DNA of 64,000 bases from Leeuwenhoekiella polynyae. GTDB taxonomy: Bacteria > Bacteroidota > Bacteroidia > Flavobacteriales > Flavobacteriaceae. The stretch lies in NCBI RefSeq assembly GCF_042683665.1, contig NZ_JBHUOO010000018.1; one strand, given 5' to 3'. Of the stretch, positions 6,667 to 16,396 are shown piece by piece (within the stretch, counting starts at the first letter, position 1; each line of letters starts with the position of its first letter). The notes beneath the pieces are model-generated. The model did not search any database. It was not told where the DNA came from and saw only the letters and a list, made by a program, of their open reading frames with translations. The position numbers and the translations under genes are program-made.

Positions 6667-8487
6667 CTAAAAAACTCTCGTTTTAATTCGCTGCCATAGT
6701 TTCACCAGAACTACAGTTGCAATCAGCGTGAGTAGCGTTAGGATGCTGGCTTTGGTATAATAACCATAGATCCAGTATCCGGTGCTGAACAGTGCACCAT
6801 ATATTGTAACACAACCTACAAGGGTAGCCAGTATTCCTGCCGGCACAGACCATTTTTGATTGGTTGTTACCAAAGCAGCTCCCGCAGCACGCGCTTTTGT
6901 ATGAATGCGCGACCAACCGGGACCACCGGGTTGTGTTTGCTTGTAAAAATCAAATAAAGTCTTGTCTTTTTCAGGTTTGGTCAAAAAGGTAACCGAAAGC
7001 CAAACAATAGAAGTAAGTAATACAATCACAGGATATGTTGACCAATTAGGTAACACACCATCTGCTTCTGCTGTACCGAAAAGAATGACACCTAAAGAAG
7101 TAAAGTTGAACAGTATTGAAATAATTCCCGAAGAGAACATCGCAGAAATCTCGCTCCAGGCATTGATTCGCCACCAGAACCAACGCAAAATAAAAATAAG
7201 CCCCGTTCCTGCACCAAACATCAAAATAATATTGAATAACTGATAAGCATTAGTAAGCACCAGTGCCAAGGCAGAACTTATAACCATCAACAGTACCGTT
7301 GAAATTCGTCCTACATTAACCAGTTCTTTTTGCGAAGCTTTAGGCTTTACATAACGGGCATAAAAATCATTAACCACATACGAAGATCCCCAGTTTAAAT
7401 GAGTTGAAATTGTAGACATATAGGCTGCGATAAGCGAGGCCATAACCAGACCCAAAAGTCCCGTTGGTAGCTTAGTCAGCATTGCTGAATAGGCTAAATC
7501 ATCTCCTAATTTACTTTCTACAATATTGGGAAAAGCTTCGTGAATACTGGCGATATCCGGGTAAACCACCAGCGAAGCCAGGGCTACTAAAATCCACGGC
7601 CACGGCCGTAATGCGTAATGTAATGCGTTAAAGAAAAAGGTGGCGCCTATGGCGTGATTCTCATCTTTGGCAGCCAGCATACGCTGTGCGATATATCCAC
7701 CGCCACCCGGCTCAGCTCCCGGATACCAGGCGCTCCACCATTGTACCGCAAGCGGAATAATCAGCAGGGTTATCAACGTACTGGTATCATCAAAATCAGG
7801 CAAAATATTGATTTTATCTATAACCTGCGGACTATTCATCAGTCCGGTCATACCGCCTACTTCCGGAAGGTTGACACAATAATACGCTGCACCGATACCC
7901 CCGGCCATTGCTGCAAAAAACAGTATAAAATCGGTATACACCACGCCTTTAAATCCACCAATGGTACTGAATATCACGGTTACCAATCCGGCATAACCTA
8001 TGGTTTCCAGGGGTGTTAATCCCAGCATAATCTGCCCGATCTTGATCGCTGCCAAAGTCACCGCGCTCATCGCAAGCACATTAAAGATCACACCCAGATA
8101 TACAGCCCGAAAACCACGTAAAAACTTCGCAGGTTTTCCGCCATAACGCAATTCGTAAAATTCAATATCGGTATTAACCTCAGACTTCCTCCAGAGTTTA
8201 GCGTAGACAAAAACGGTAAGCAAACCGGTGATCAAAAACGCCCACCATACCCAGTTACCGCTTACGCCCTGATTCCGTACAATATCGGTTACCAGGTTTG
8301 GAGTATCAGTAGAAAAGGTGGTAGCTACCATCGAAATACCTAACAGCCACCAAGGCATATTCCGGCCCGATAAAAAGTATTCTGAGGAGCTCTTACCCGA
8401 TTTTTTTGCAACCAAAAGTCCAATGATCAAGGTGATTGCAAAAAAGCCGATGATAATGGCATAATCAAGTGTTTCTAGAGCTACCAT
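6667..8487 (-). CDS. Sodium:solute symporter, SSS family
   Basis: An integral inner-membrane Na+-coupled symporter of 606 residues with about 14 hydrophobic segments. The first helix (YAIIIGFFAITLIIGLLVA) is followed by SSSEYFLSGRNMPWWLLGIS, an SSS signature. It also has a long loop rich in Trp and Gly around WWSAWYPGAEPGGGGY. Related proteins in the SGLT group carry sugars or sialic acid. Its place between the NagB-PIG-L fusion and cutC suggests uptake of GlcNAc or a related amino sugar. A second, shorter SSS gene (13327-14799) lies in the same locus, so the two probably differ in substrate. Confidence 0.88.
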   Translation of the reverse strand: MVALETLDYAIIIGFFAITLIIGLLVAKKSGKSSSEYFLSGRNMPWWLLGISMVATTFSTDTPNLVTDIVRNQGVSGNWVWWAFLITGLLTVFVYAKLWRKSEVNTDIEFYELRYGGKPAKFLRGFRAVYLGVIFNVLAMSAVTLAAIKIGQIMLGLTPLETIGYAGLVTVIFSTIGGFKGVVYTDFILFFAAMAGGIGAAYYCVNLPEVGGMTGLMNSPQVIDKINILPDFDDTSTLITLLIIPLAVQWWSAWYPGAEPGGGGYIAQRMLAAKDENHAIGATFFFNALHYALRPWPWILVALASLVVYPDIASIHEAFPNIVESKLGDDLAYSAMLTKLPTGLLGLVMASLIAAYMSTISTHLNWGSSYVVNDFYARYVKPKASQKELVNVGRISTVLLMVISSALALVLTNAYQLFNIILMFGAGTGLIFILRWFWWRINAWSEISAMFSSGIISILFNFTSLGVILFGTAEADGVLPNWSTYPVIVLLTSIVWLSVTFLTKPEKDKTLFDFYKQTQPGGPGWSRIHTKARAAGAALVTTNQKWSVPAGILATLVGCVTIYGALFSTGYWIYGYYTKASILTLLTLIATVVLVKLWQRIKTRVF

Positions 8488-8545
8488 ACGTATTTTGAAT
8501 TATTACTGTTTTATTGAGATTGCTATTCCTGTGAAACTATGCTTT

Positions 8546-10477
8546 TTAAAAATGATAGCGCATAAAAGCTTCCATCGCAGCATATTCTGCCAAACCTAAA
8601 GCTCTATATTTTTGAGCAGTTTCTTTGTTTCGATCTTCGGCACGCACCCAGAATTCTCTCAAATCTTCTCCCTGAAACATCACCCCGTCTTTTTGAGACT
8701 GGTGGTAAAAAATAGCCTGGCGTTTCTTTAAAACCTGGTCCGGACTCATAGGCACGGCCATTTCGATCTCGTGCATCTCAAACTCGTGCCACGCGCCGCG
8801 GTACAGCCATACCCAGCAATCGTTCATATAAGGCTCATTTTTAAGTTGAGCCAGAGATTCAAAAATGATATTGAGGCATACTTTGTGGGTTCCGTGCGGA
8901 TCGGCGAGATCCCCGGCAGCGTAAATCTGATGCGGTTTTACGGTCGAAATAAGTTCGTTTACAATCGCTACATCTTCCTGAGACATCGGGTTTTTCTTGA
9001 TCCCTCCGGTTTCGTAAAACGGAAGGTCTAAAAAGTGTACCTGCTCATCAGGAACGCCTTCAAAACGGGTGGCACCCAAAGATTCGCAGCGTCTGATCAA
9101 TCCTTTTAGCTGGCGTACTTCAAGCGGATCAACCTCGTTGCGTTGTTTGTTCTTGATCTGTTCGGCGATTTTACTGAAGCGCTCGCAGTCGTTATTACCC
9201 ATTAATGCGGAAACTTCAGCGAACTTTAAGGCTTCGGTGTCGCTTACAGCTATGTTTCCTGAAGTTTGATAAGCAATGTGCACTTCGTGCCCTTGTTCCA
9301 CAAGTCGATCAAAGGTACCTCCCATAGAGATCACATCATCATCGGGATGCGGACTGAAGATAATCACCCGCTTTTTAGCAGGTTCTGCACGCTCGGGTCT
9401 GTTGGTATCATCAGCACCGGGTTTACCTCCCGGCCATCCGGTGATGGTATGCTGCAATTTGTTGAACATCTCAATATTGAGATTGTAAGCTGAACCTTGC
9501 AAGGCAAGCAGGTCAGACATTCCGTGGTCATTATAATCTTTATCGGTAAGGCTTAAAATGGTCTTACCGGTCTTTTCGCACAACCAGAAAACAGCCTTTG
9601 CAGTCAATTCTTTGGTCCAGTCACAAGTACCTACCAGCCAGGGTGTTTTAACACGTGTAAGCTCAGATGCGGCTGCATCGTCAAGTACAAAGGTGGTATT
9701 CTCATGCTCCTGTAAATAAGTTGCAGGAACTATTGAAGATATCTCTCCTTCAATAGTCTCTTTTAAAATTTCGGCTTTGTTTTGACCCCATCCTAAAAGC
9801 ACAATGCGGTTGGCGTTCAACACCGTATTGATCCCCATCGTGATTGCCTTTTTAGGCACATTAGAGAGCCCTCTAAATGATCCCGCTGCATCGGCGCGGG
9901 TCAGGTAATCCAGAGTAATCATACGGGTACCGGAATTGAAGTGTGAACCCGGTTCATTAAAACCGATGTGTCCGGTACGACCGATTCCCAACAACTGAAA
10001 ATCCAATCCGCCGGCTGCTTTAATTTTGGCTTCGTAAGCGATACAAAACGGCTTGATTTCTTCCTGAGCTACAGTTCCATCAGGTATGTTTACCTGATCT
10101 GCCGGAATATCTACGTGGTTGAATAAATGCTCGTGCATAAAGTAATGGTAACTCTGCACGTCTGATTTTTCCATCGGCCAGTATTCATCCAGATTGAAGG
10201 TGATCACATTTTTAAAACTTAATCCTTCTTCCTTATGCATACGTACCAGTTCTGCATATACATTAATGGGGGAAGAACCCGTTGCCAGTCCCAGCACGCA
10301 CTTTTCTCCTGCAGCCTCTTTACTGCGGATCAAATCGGCGATCTCCTGAGCTACAATAGCCGAAGCCTGTGTTGATTGTTCAAAACTGATGTTGTGTATC
10401 TTCTCAAAGCGGGTCTCTTCAAATTTACCTGCCGGCTCGTAACCAATGAGATTTGAACTTTTAATTTTTACTTGCAT
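8546..10477 (-). CDS. Glucosamine-6-phosphate deaminase fused to a PIG-L deacetylase-like domain
   Basis: 643 residues with two domains. Residues about 25-300 are NagB-like: GLATGSS (63-69), FNLDEYWPM and GIGRTGHIGFNEPGS match the active site that converts glucosamine-6-phosphate to fructose-6-phosphate and ammonia. From about residue 370 there is a PIG-L/LmbE domain with the zinc motif PHPDDD (about 374) and later DPHGTH. PIG-L proteins deacetylate GlcNAc-containing compounds. The fusion is widespread in Bacteroidetes and usually annotated simply as NagB. It could couple deacetylation and deamination, but this has to be tested. A second, single-domain NagB-like gene lies at 16397-17173. Confidence 0.9.
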   Translation of the reverse strand: MQVKIKSSNLIGYEPAGKFEETRFEKIHNISFEQSTQASAIVAQEIADLIRSKEAAGEKCVLGLATGSSPINVYAELVRMHKEEGLSFKNVITFNLDEYWPMEKSDVQSYHYFMHEHLFNHVDIPADQVNIPDGTVAQEEIKPFCIAYEAKIKAAGGLDFQLLGIGRTGHIGFNEPGSHFNSGTRMITLDYLTRADAAGSFRGLSNVPKKAITMGINTVLNANRIVLLGWGQNKAEILKETIEGEISSIVPATYLQEHENTTFVLDDAAASELTRVKTPWLVGTCDWTKELTAKAVFWLCEKTGKTILSLTDKDYNDHGMSDLLALQGSAYNLNIEMFNKLQHTITGWPGGKPGADDTNRPERAEPAKKRVIIFSPHPDDDVISMGGTFDRLVEQGHEVHIAYQTSGNIAVSDTEALKFAEVSALMGNNDCERFSKIAEQIKNKQRNEVDPLEVRQLKGLIRRCESLGATRFEGVPDEQVHFLDLPFYETGGIKKNPMSQEDVAIVNELISTVKPHQIYAAGDLADPHGTHKVCLNIIFESLAQLKNEPYMNDCWVWLYRGAWHEFEMHEIEMAVPMSPDQVLKKRQAIFYHQSQKDGVMFQGEDLREFWVRAEDRNKETAQKYRALGLAEYAAMEAFMRYHF

Positions 10478-10513
10478 ATTTATTTTTTATTAGCTGTAAG
10501 AGTTGCTCAATCT

Positions 10514-12166
10514 TTAATTTCCATTGTAAAAACGAATACCCATAAATTCCCAGCGTTGTTTTATTAATTGCATCGTTTCTTCAAATCGTTGAAAATCTTT
10601 GTTTTCCAGGGCGGTCCAACCCACTTCTGCATAAGCCGCCAGACGCGGAAACACCTGCTGTTGCATACTGGCAACCGTGGGAATCCACTCGCTCCACATT
10701 TGCGCTCCTGTGCCGAGAATCTTTGAATGGTATTCTTCATTTAAACCTTCCGGAATGGGATTAAAGGCATAAGATTTTGATAAGGGGGTACGCTCGTAGG
10801 TATAGTCTAAATAGGTATCCCAATGATTGGAATTTACCACATCATAACCTTCCGCTACTGCTTCGTTAATCAGTTTTAGATCACCTTTCCAGAAATGAAC
10901 AATGGCAGAATTTGCAAGCTTCTGTTTAGCTTCGGCTTTAGTTTCACCATTATCTTCGTGAATGTCTGTTCCCATAATTTCATTCCATCCCATCATACGT
11001 TTACCCCTGCTGTCTATGTAATTCGAAATCTGGTTAGTAAAATAAACCTGTAAATCAATTGGTGTTTCCAAACCCTTTTTCTGCATAAAATTCTGAGCAA
11101 TTTTTGAATCTTCCCAGGGTTTAAAATTCACTTCATCCCCACCTATGTGAATAACCTGACCCGGAAACAAATTGATTACTTCGTCCAACACATCGGTTAA
11201 GAAGCTTACTACTTCAGGATCTGCTATATTAAATGAATCGTCCAGTTTACCAAAGGTTACAGACACTTCCTGTGGCAAACCCATAGAACTCAACCAGGAA
11301 TAGGCGGCAATTGCTGCAGTTGCGTGACCTGGCATCTCAATCTCGGGTACAACAGTAATGTGCTTACTTTCGGCGTATGCTAAAATCTCTTTAATTTCGC
11401 TTTGCGTATAAAATCCTTCGTGCGGTTTTCCTACGCGTTCTTCACTTTTTCTACTTAGTTGAGTGTCCTTTCGTTTAGATCCAATTTCGGTTAATCTGGG
11501 ATATTTTTTAATCTCAATACGCCAGCCCTGATCGTCTGTTAAGTGCCAGTGAAAGGTGTTCATTTTAAGCATCGCCATTTGGTCAAGAATATTCTTAACC
11601 ACTTCTTTTCCCTGAAAATGTCGGGATACATCCAACATAAAAGCACGCCAAGGAAAACGGGGTTTATCGGTAATTTCAACAAATGGAATTTCAATAGCCT
11701 TCTCCTGTTTATGAAACTCAAAATCTACCGGAAGTAATTGTCTAAAAGACTGTAGACCGTAAAAAACACCAGTAGCGGTAGAAGCTGTTATAAAAATCCC
11801 TTTTTTCTTAACAGAAAGCGTATAGCCTTCCTCTCCCAATTCATTTTTTAAGGCTTTATCTAAGGTTAGAACAATCCCTTTTTTCTTTTTAGATAGTTTA
11901 GGTGTTTTGGTGAATCCTTTTTCGAGCAAAGCGGAAAGAAATTGTACTTCATTCTCAAGATCTTCTGAAGCTTGAATATTTACCTTATCGCCTAATTCAT
12001 AGCTGCCATTGCCATAACTGATTGATGACGGCTGGGGTATGATTTGTACCTGATCTTGAGCAATCAAGGCCTGCTTGTGGAACAGTAATAAGGAGAAAAG
12101 GAGAAGGATTAATAAATGTGATTTTTTATAGTTAAAAGCTGTGAGTAGTTTCATAATTAGGTTCAT
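10514..12166 (-). CDS. Beta-N-acetylhexosaminidase, GH20
   Basis: An exported enzyme that removes terminal GlcNAc or GalNAc from oligosaccharides. The N-terminus carries a hydrophobic signal segment (LLILLLFSLLLFH) ending near ALIAQ. A GH20b-like domain (about 40-165) precedes the GH20 barrel. The catalytic Asp-Glu pair is in HIGGDEV (about residue 342), and WHLTDDQGWRIEIK is another family marker. Length (550) is typical. ATG at 12166 overlaps the nagA stop as TAATG; an in-frame Met at 12154 is an alternative. It would feed GlcNAc to the symporters and NagA/NagB encoded alongside. Confidence 0.93.
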   Translation of the reverse strand: MNLIMKLLTAFNYKKSHLLILLLFSLLLFHKQALIAQDQVQIIPQPSSISYGNGSYELGDKVNIQASEDLENEVQFLSALLEKGFTKTPKLSKKKKGIVLTLDKALKNELGEEGYTLSVKKKGIFITASTATGVFYGLQSFRQLLPVDFEFHKQEKAIEIPFVEITDKPRFPWRAFMLDVSRHFQGKEVVKNILDQMAMLKMNTFHWHLTDDQGWRIEIKKYPRLTEIGSKRKDTQLSRKSEERVGKPHEGFYTQSEIKEILAYAESKHITVVPEIEMPGHATAAIAAYSWLSSMGLPQEVSVTFGKLDDSFNIADPEVVSFLTDVLDEVINLFPGQVIHIGGDEVNFKPWEDSKIAQNFMQKKGLETPIDLQVYFTNQISNYIDSRGKRMMGWNEIMGTDIHEDNGETKAEAKQKLANSAIVHFWKGDLKLINEAVAEGYDVVNSNHWDTYLDYTYERTPLSKSYAFNPIPEGLNEEYHSKILGTGAQMWSEWIPTVASMQQQVFPRLAAYAEVGWTALENKDFQRFEETMQLIKQRWEFMGIRFYNGN

Positions 12167-13314
12167 TAAAGGGAATAAACAACTTCCCCGAATTTAACGG
12201 TTTGTATAATTTTTGTTATGCCTGAATTTCTTTCAAACACGATAAGATCTGCTATGTTTCCTTCTTTCAACCCACAGCGTTTAGTGTTATCTAAAAGTTC
12301 ATTGGGTCTTAAAGAAGCCATATCAAAAACGCTTACGGTGGTTTCTAATTTTGTACTGATTAAATGATCAACACAATCCAATAGTGAGCGGGCAGAACCG
12401 GCAAGCATTTTAGGACTGCCTTTCATAGAAAGCCGGCCATTTTCAGCTAATTCTACCGAACCACCTATATGACTTTGATAGGAACCCGGTGGTAAACCGG
12501 CGAATTTTGTCGCGTCACTTACCAGAATACTTTTGTTTTGTTTCACTTTCAAAAGCACGGAAAGCAAGGATTCCGGCAAATGAAAACCGTCTGCGATTAA
12601 GGTGGCCCATAAGTCTTCTGAAGCCAATTGCTCCCAGATATAATTGGAATGCCTAGGCAAAACCAAATGCGATGCATTACCCAGATGCGTTGAAAAGCGA
12701 GCCCCGGCTTTTACAGCCTCCTGAATTTGTTCTGGACTTGCTGCGGTATGTCCTATCGCTACCGTCACCCCTGCAGCGACACACTTTTTGATGAATGAAA
12801 TTGCCCCGGGCAACTCTGGAGCCAATGTAATGATTCGTATTTTTCCCTGTGAGATTTCCTGCCATTTGCAAAAAAGCTCCCAATCCGGGTTTTGTATGTA
12901 TTGTAAAGGATGTGCTCCCCGCGGACCATCTTCAGCAGATAAAAAAGGACCTTCCAGATGGATCCCAAGTAGGCTTTCGTTAATGATTTGACATTCGGTA
13001 CAGCTTTGTAAAAGAATTTTAAGCGTATTGCTGATTGCTTCAGCGCTATTGGTAATTAGTGTGGGGAAATAACCGGTAACTCCTTCTTTAAATAATTCCT
13101 GAGTTATTTCTAAAACCTTGTCTTCATTCAGGCCTGATTCATTAAAGTCAACTCCTTTAAAACCGTTGATTTGTAAATCTACCAGACCGGGTGCTATGAA
13201 GCGATTCGGCTTAAAATCTGAAGCAGCGCTTATTTTTTCTATCAGACCAGATTTGATTTCCAGCGTAATAGGTTGTTCGGTCTTGTAATGTATTCCTGTT
13301 AAGATGCCAGACAT
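12166..13314 (-). CDS. nagA: N-acetylglucosamine-6-phosphate deacetylase
   Basis: Cytoplasmic amidohydrolase that deacetylates GlcNAc-6-phosphate to GlcN-6-phosphate. The 382 residues show APGLVDLQINGFKGVDFN, GIHLEGPFLS (metal-binding Glu), AIGHTAAS, THLGNAS and VSDAT, in the order expected for NagA. The usual HLFNAM motif reads HLGNAS here. The gene overlaps the GH20 gene by one base and starts 13 bp after the SSS symporter gene. No GlcNAc kinase is seen nearby, so its substrate must be made by a gene elsewhere. Confidence 0.92.
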   Translation of the reverse strand: MSGILTGIHYKTEQPITLEIKSGLIEKISAASDFKPNRFIAPGLVDLQINGFKGVDFNESGLNEDKVLEITQELFKEGVTGYFPTLITNSAEAISNTLKILLQSCTECQIINESLLGIHLEGPFLSAEDGPRGAHPLQYIQNPDWELFCKWQEISQGKIRIITLAPELPGAISFIKKCVAAGVTVAIGHTAASPEQIQEAVKAGARFSTHLGNASHLVLPRHSNYIWEQLASEDLWATLIADGFHLPESLLSVLLKVKQNKSILVSDATKFAGLPPGSYQSHIGGSVELAENGRLSMKGSPKMLAGSARSLLDCVDHLISTKLETTVSVFDMASLRPNELLDNTKRCGLKEGNIADLIVFERNSGITKIIQTVKFGEVVYSL

Positions 13315-13326
13315 CTTGTTTGGGTT

Positions 13327-14799
13327 TTAATGATTAGTATCAAGGTTGAGATGCAATGTGTTAATACGTTCCGGTACTTCCCGTTTGTTGAAAAAACCGA
13401 GAATACTATATAAAATAAATGATACCAACGTAGGACCACCAACTTCAAGCGCAAAAGAATCTACAGGAAAAAATTTGAGTGTAACGAAAAAACACAAACC
13501 ACCAACTATAGAAATAATCGCAACCCGACCATCACTCTTTTTAAAAAATGGTAAAAGTCCTAGAATCATCGGGATTGCAATTGGCCCTAATAATGCCGCA
13601 AACCAAGAAATAATTAAGCCAAAAACACCACCGAAAACACCAGCATTCAATGCTGTAATTATGGTGAGTATGGTAAAACTGAGTGTAGTTATGCGGGCGA
13701 GTTGAAGTAGTTTTTTATTTGAAAAACTTTTGATCTTCGGAAAGAGATTGGGTAAAATATCCCTACTTATCACCGCCGAAACGGTATTGGAATCTGAAGC
13801 CGTCATCGAAAGTGTATTGGCAAACAGAGAAGCCAAAACAAGCCCTACCAGACCTTGTGGAAGAAAGTCTAAGACCATTTTACCATAGGATAAGGTAGGA
13901 TCTGAAAGATTTTCAAAAAACAATGGCGCGGCAAACATGGGATATAATAAAATAAGGGGCCATATAAAATACAGGCACGAAGATAAAATCGCCGCCTTCT
14001 TTGCTGTTTTCCCGGATGAAGAAGATATAAATCGAGTGGCCAAATTCCAGGTTCCGCCGCTGTAACTAAAGAAATTTATGACCAGCATCACCAAAGCAAA
14101 AGATAAGGTATAGGGATCATTAAAGAAATCAGAATTCCCTTTAGGCAGGCGCTCCCACATGGTAAAAATGCCCTTAAAACCCTCATCTAATTTGATAACT
14201 ATCATTACAAACATCGTCAAGCCTGCCAGCAATTGCACGACAAACTGACCAAAGTCATTCCATACATCTGCCCAGAGACCGCCAATGGTTATATAAATCA
14301 ACGAAATGGTACCCACCAGAAGAATCCCGAAAGTTATGGAGGTCCCACTAAACACATTTAAAAGCACAGCAATAGCAGCCAATTTTCCACCGGTATCAAA
14401 GACTTTGATGATGGCACCTGTCCACGCAATAAGTTGCTGCGTAGTTAAATTATAGCGTAACAACAAATATTCGGTAGGAGATTGAATGCCTGCATAAATA
14501 CGCAAACGTGACCACCTGGGTGCTATGTAGAACGCGGCAATCATTGTTGCTATACCTACCGTAAAAGCCCACCAAACATACAGGGTAAACCCATGGGTGT
14601 ATGCGATGCCTGCATAGGCCACAAACACAGCACCACTGTACCCCGATACATGATGTGAAATACCAGACAGCCACCACGGCAATTTACCGCCGGCTGTATA
14701 AAAATCTTCAGAATTCTTAACCCGGAAATAGGCCCACAATCCTATTGCCAACAGCATTAAAAAATACAGCGATAATACAATCCAGTCTAGTAATTCCAT
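13327..14799 (-). CDS. Sodium:solute symporter, SSS family (second)
   Basis: 490 residues and about 13 hydrophobic segments. NSEDFYTAGGKLPWWLSGIS near residue 30 is the conserved SSS loop, and ITIGGLWADVWNDFGQFVVQL and ASDSNTVSAVISRDI match sugar-type members. Located between nagA and a GH20-like gene, it most likely imports GlcNAc, chitobiose or a related sugar with Na+. It is about 115 residues shorter than the other symporter of the locus, mainly at the C-terminus. Confidence 0.88.
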   Translation of the reverse strand: MELLDWIVLSLYFLMLLAIGLWAYFRVKNSEDFYTAGGKLPWWLSGISHHVSGYSGAVFVAYAGIAYTHGFTLYVWWAFTVGIATMIAAFYIAPRWSRLRIYAGIQSPTEYLLLRYNLTTQQLIAWTGAIIKVFDTGGKLAAIAVLLNVFSGTSITFGILLVGTISLIYITIGGLWADVWNDFGQFVVQLLAGLTMFVMIVIKLDEGFKGIFTMWERLPKGNSDFFNDPYTLSFALVMLVINFFSYSGGTWNLATRFISSSSGKTAKKAAILSSCLYFIWPLILLYPMFAAPLFFENLSDPTLSYGKMVLDFLPQGLVGLVLASLFANTLSMTASDSNTVSAVISRDILPNLFPKIKSFSNKKLLQLARITTLSFTILTIITALNAGVFGGVFGLIISWFAALLGPIAIPMILGLLPFFKKSDGRVAIISIVGGLCFFVTLKFFPVDSFALEVGGPTLVSFILYSILGFFNKREVPERINTLHLNLDTNH

Positions 14800-14833
14800 G
14801 TAGAGTAAGGTCTGTCTGTTAGTAACTAAATTC

Positions 14834-16384
14834 CTATTTCAGTTTTGACAAGCGGTCGTATAAAACCTCAACTTGTTGTAAGCGTAATGCATTTTGATCC
14901 TTCAATTCTGCATCGTACAAAAAGTCTTTATTCAGGCTATAAAAACGTTCATTTAAATCATTAGCTTCCGCAAGCAATACATCAAGTTGATTTAACAGTT
15001 GCGGAGCCTGATCACTGGTGTATTCTTCAGAATTATAAGCCGCTTCTATTTGTTTAAAATTGAGGTAATGCATCCTTAAGTCTGCCATAAGCTTAAAATG
15101 GGCAAATTCGTCCTTATGATTCTTTACTTCAACTTTAAGAAGTTCATCCCTTATAGGATCAAAGTACTCAATCATCGCTGCTATACTTTCACTTTCTTTG
15201 GGCTTTCCGTTTACAATTAACTCCGGCTTGCTGTTCAAAAAAGTTACAAACCGCCGGGTATCTTCAGTAGACAAACCAAAGTGGGTTTTGGCGTAGTTTT
15301 CAATAAATCTATCGGTATCGAGCGTGTCTTTAGTCTTTAAAGCTTCGGCATAGCTGGCGATTAAAATTCTAAACCCGGAGAGCGGATAAGTATTTCTTAG
15401 CTGCACCATATCAACCACACTATAATCTACATCCCAGGTAAAACCGTATACGCCGCTGGTAGACCACGAAGTCATCACCATACCTTCGTACCCAGCATTA
15501 CGCGAATACGGAATAAAATCTCTTTGGTTTTTAAAATGTGTTTTCCAGTCTGTCACATACCAGTTATCCGGGTGACTGCGAATGGCGGGAGACCCCCAAA
15601 AGGAAAAGCCTTTATCCTGAAGTGCCGGTATATCACCAAAATGATTGATTTTCCAGCCGTAGTTCCAATCTACAAAAATGGTTTCCTTGGGTAATTCTTC
15701 AGCGGCTTCGGGATGTTTTAGAATAATATCTGCCCACATTACCGGCTTTTTACCCAGATCAACAACTATCTGAGTGATCATAGACATATAATCTACAAAC
15801 AACTTGGATTTCCCTACTTCTTCTACCCGCTTTTGACACAAGGGACAATGGCCTAAAAGTCGTGTTTCATCACCCCCTATATGAATGTAATCTGAGTCGT
15901 GCATCGCTGCCAGGTCTGAAAACAGTTCGGTAAACAACTCTTTACTTTCCTCGATCTTCATAGGGCACACCTGCGAAATATCCTGCCGGTCTTCTTTTAA
16001 TTCACTATATCTAGGGTTTCTTAAAATGTATTCTAAGTGCCCTAAGCTCTGCTGTAGCGGAACAACTTCGATTCCTATGGACTTGCAATAGCCTATAAAC
16101 TCTTTAATTTCTTCCCGGGTGTACGAGTATTCATTTGTAATAGTGGCATGCTTTTTAAACGGGTAGGTTGCCTCATACTCCATCACCAGTGTATTCATAC
16201 CTAAATCTGCAAGCTCTTTTGCAAAAGCTTTAAGAGCAGCAGGCGTCATCACCTGAATTCGTAAATCAAGATGAAATCCTTTGACTTTAAAATCCGGCTG
16301 TTCGTTCTGAGCGAGTACACCACATGAGCTTGCCACTAAAAGGTAGAGTAAAAAAATGGTTTTATACAAAAAATGAAATCTCAT
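14834..16384 (-). CDS. GH20-type hexosaminidase-like lipoprotein
   Basis: 516 residues beginning with a lipoprotein signal (lipobox LVASSC, Cys about 21). The barrel starts at KGFHLDLRIQVMTPAALK. It includes VPLQQSLGHLEYILRN and the catalytic-type IHIGGDETRLLGH (Asp-Glu), a pattern seen in hexosaminidase D-like GH20 proteins that lack a GH20b domain. The last 140 residues are helical. It would act at the cell envelope on GlcNAc- or GalNAc-containing oligosaccharides. It differs strongly from the other GH20 of this locus, so a different linkage or sugar is likely. Confidence 0.82.
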   Translation of the reverse strand: MRFHFLYKTIFLLYLLVASSCGVLAQNEQPDFKVKGFHLDLRIQVMTPAALKAFAKELADLGMNTLVMEYEATYPFKKHATITNEYSYTREEIKEFIGYCKSIGIEVVPLQQSLGHLEYILRNPRYSELKEDRQDISQVCPMKIEESKELFTELFSDLAAMHDSDYIHIGGDETRLLGHCPLCQKRVEEVGKSKLFVDYMSMITQIVVDLGKKPVMWADIILKHPEAAEELPKETIFVDWNYGWKINHFGDIPALQDKGFSFWGSPAIRSHPDNWYVTDWKTHFKNQRDFIPYSRNAGYEGMVMTSWSTSGVYGFTWDVDYSVVDMVQLRNTYPLSGFRILIASYAEALKTKDTLDTDRFIENYAKTHFGLSTEDTRRFVTFLNSKPELIVNGKPKESESIAAMIEYFDPIRDELLKVEVKNHKDEFAHFKLMADLRMHYLNFKQIEAAYNSEEYTSDQAPQLLNQLDVLLAEANDLNERFYSLNKDFLYDAELKDQNALRLQQVEVLYDRLSKLK

Positions 16385-16396
16385 AAATGCTATTCT

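Noticed and set aside
6962..8019. Plus-strand frames over the SSS symporter
   Set aside because: Complementary shadows of a clear minus-strand membrane protein.
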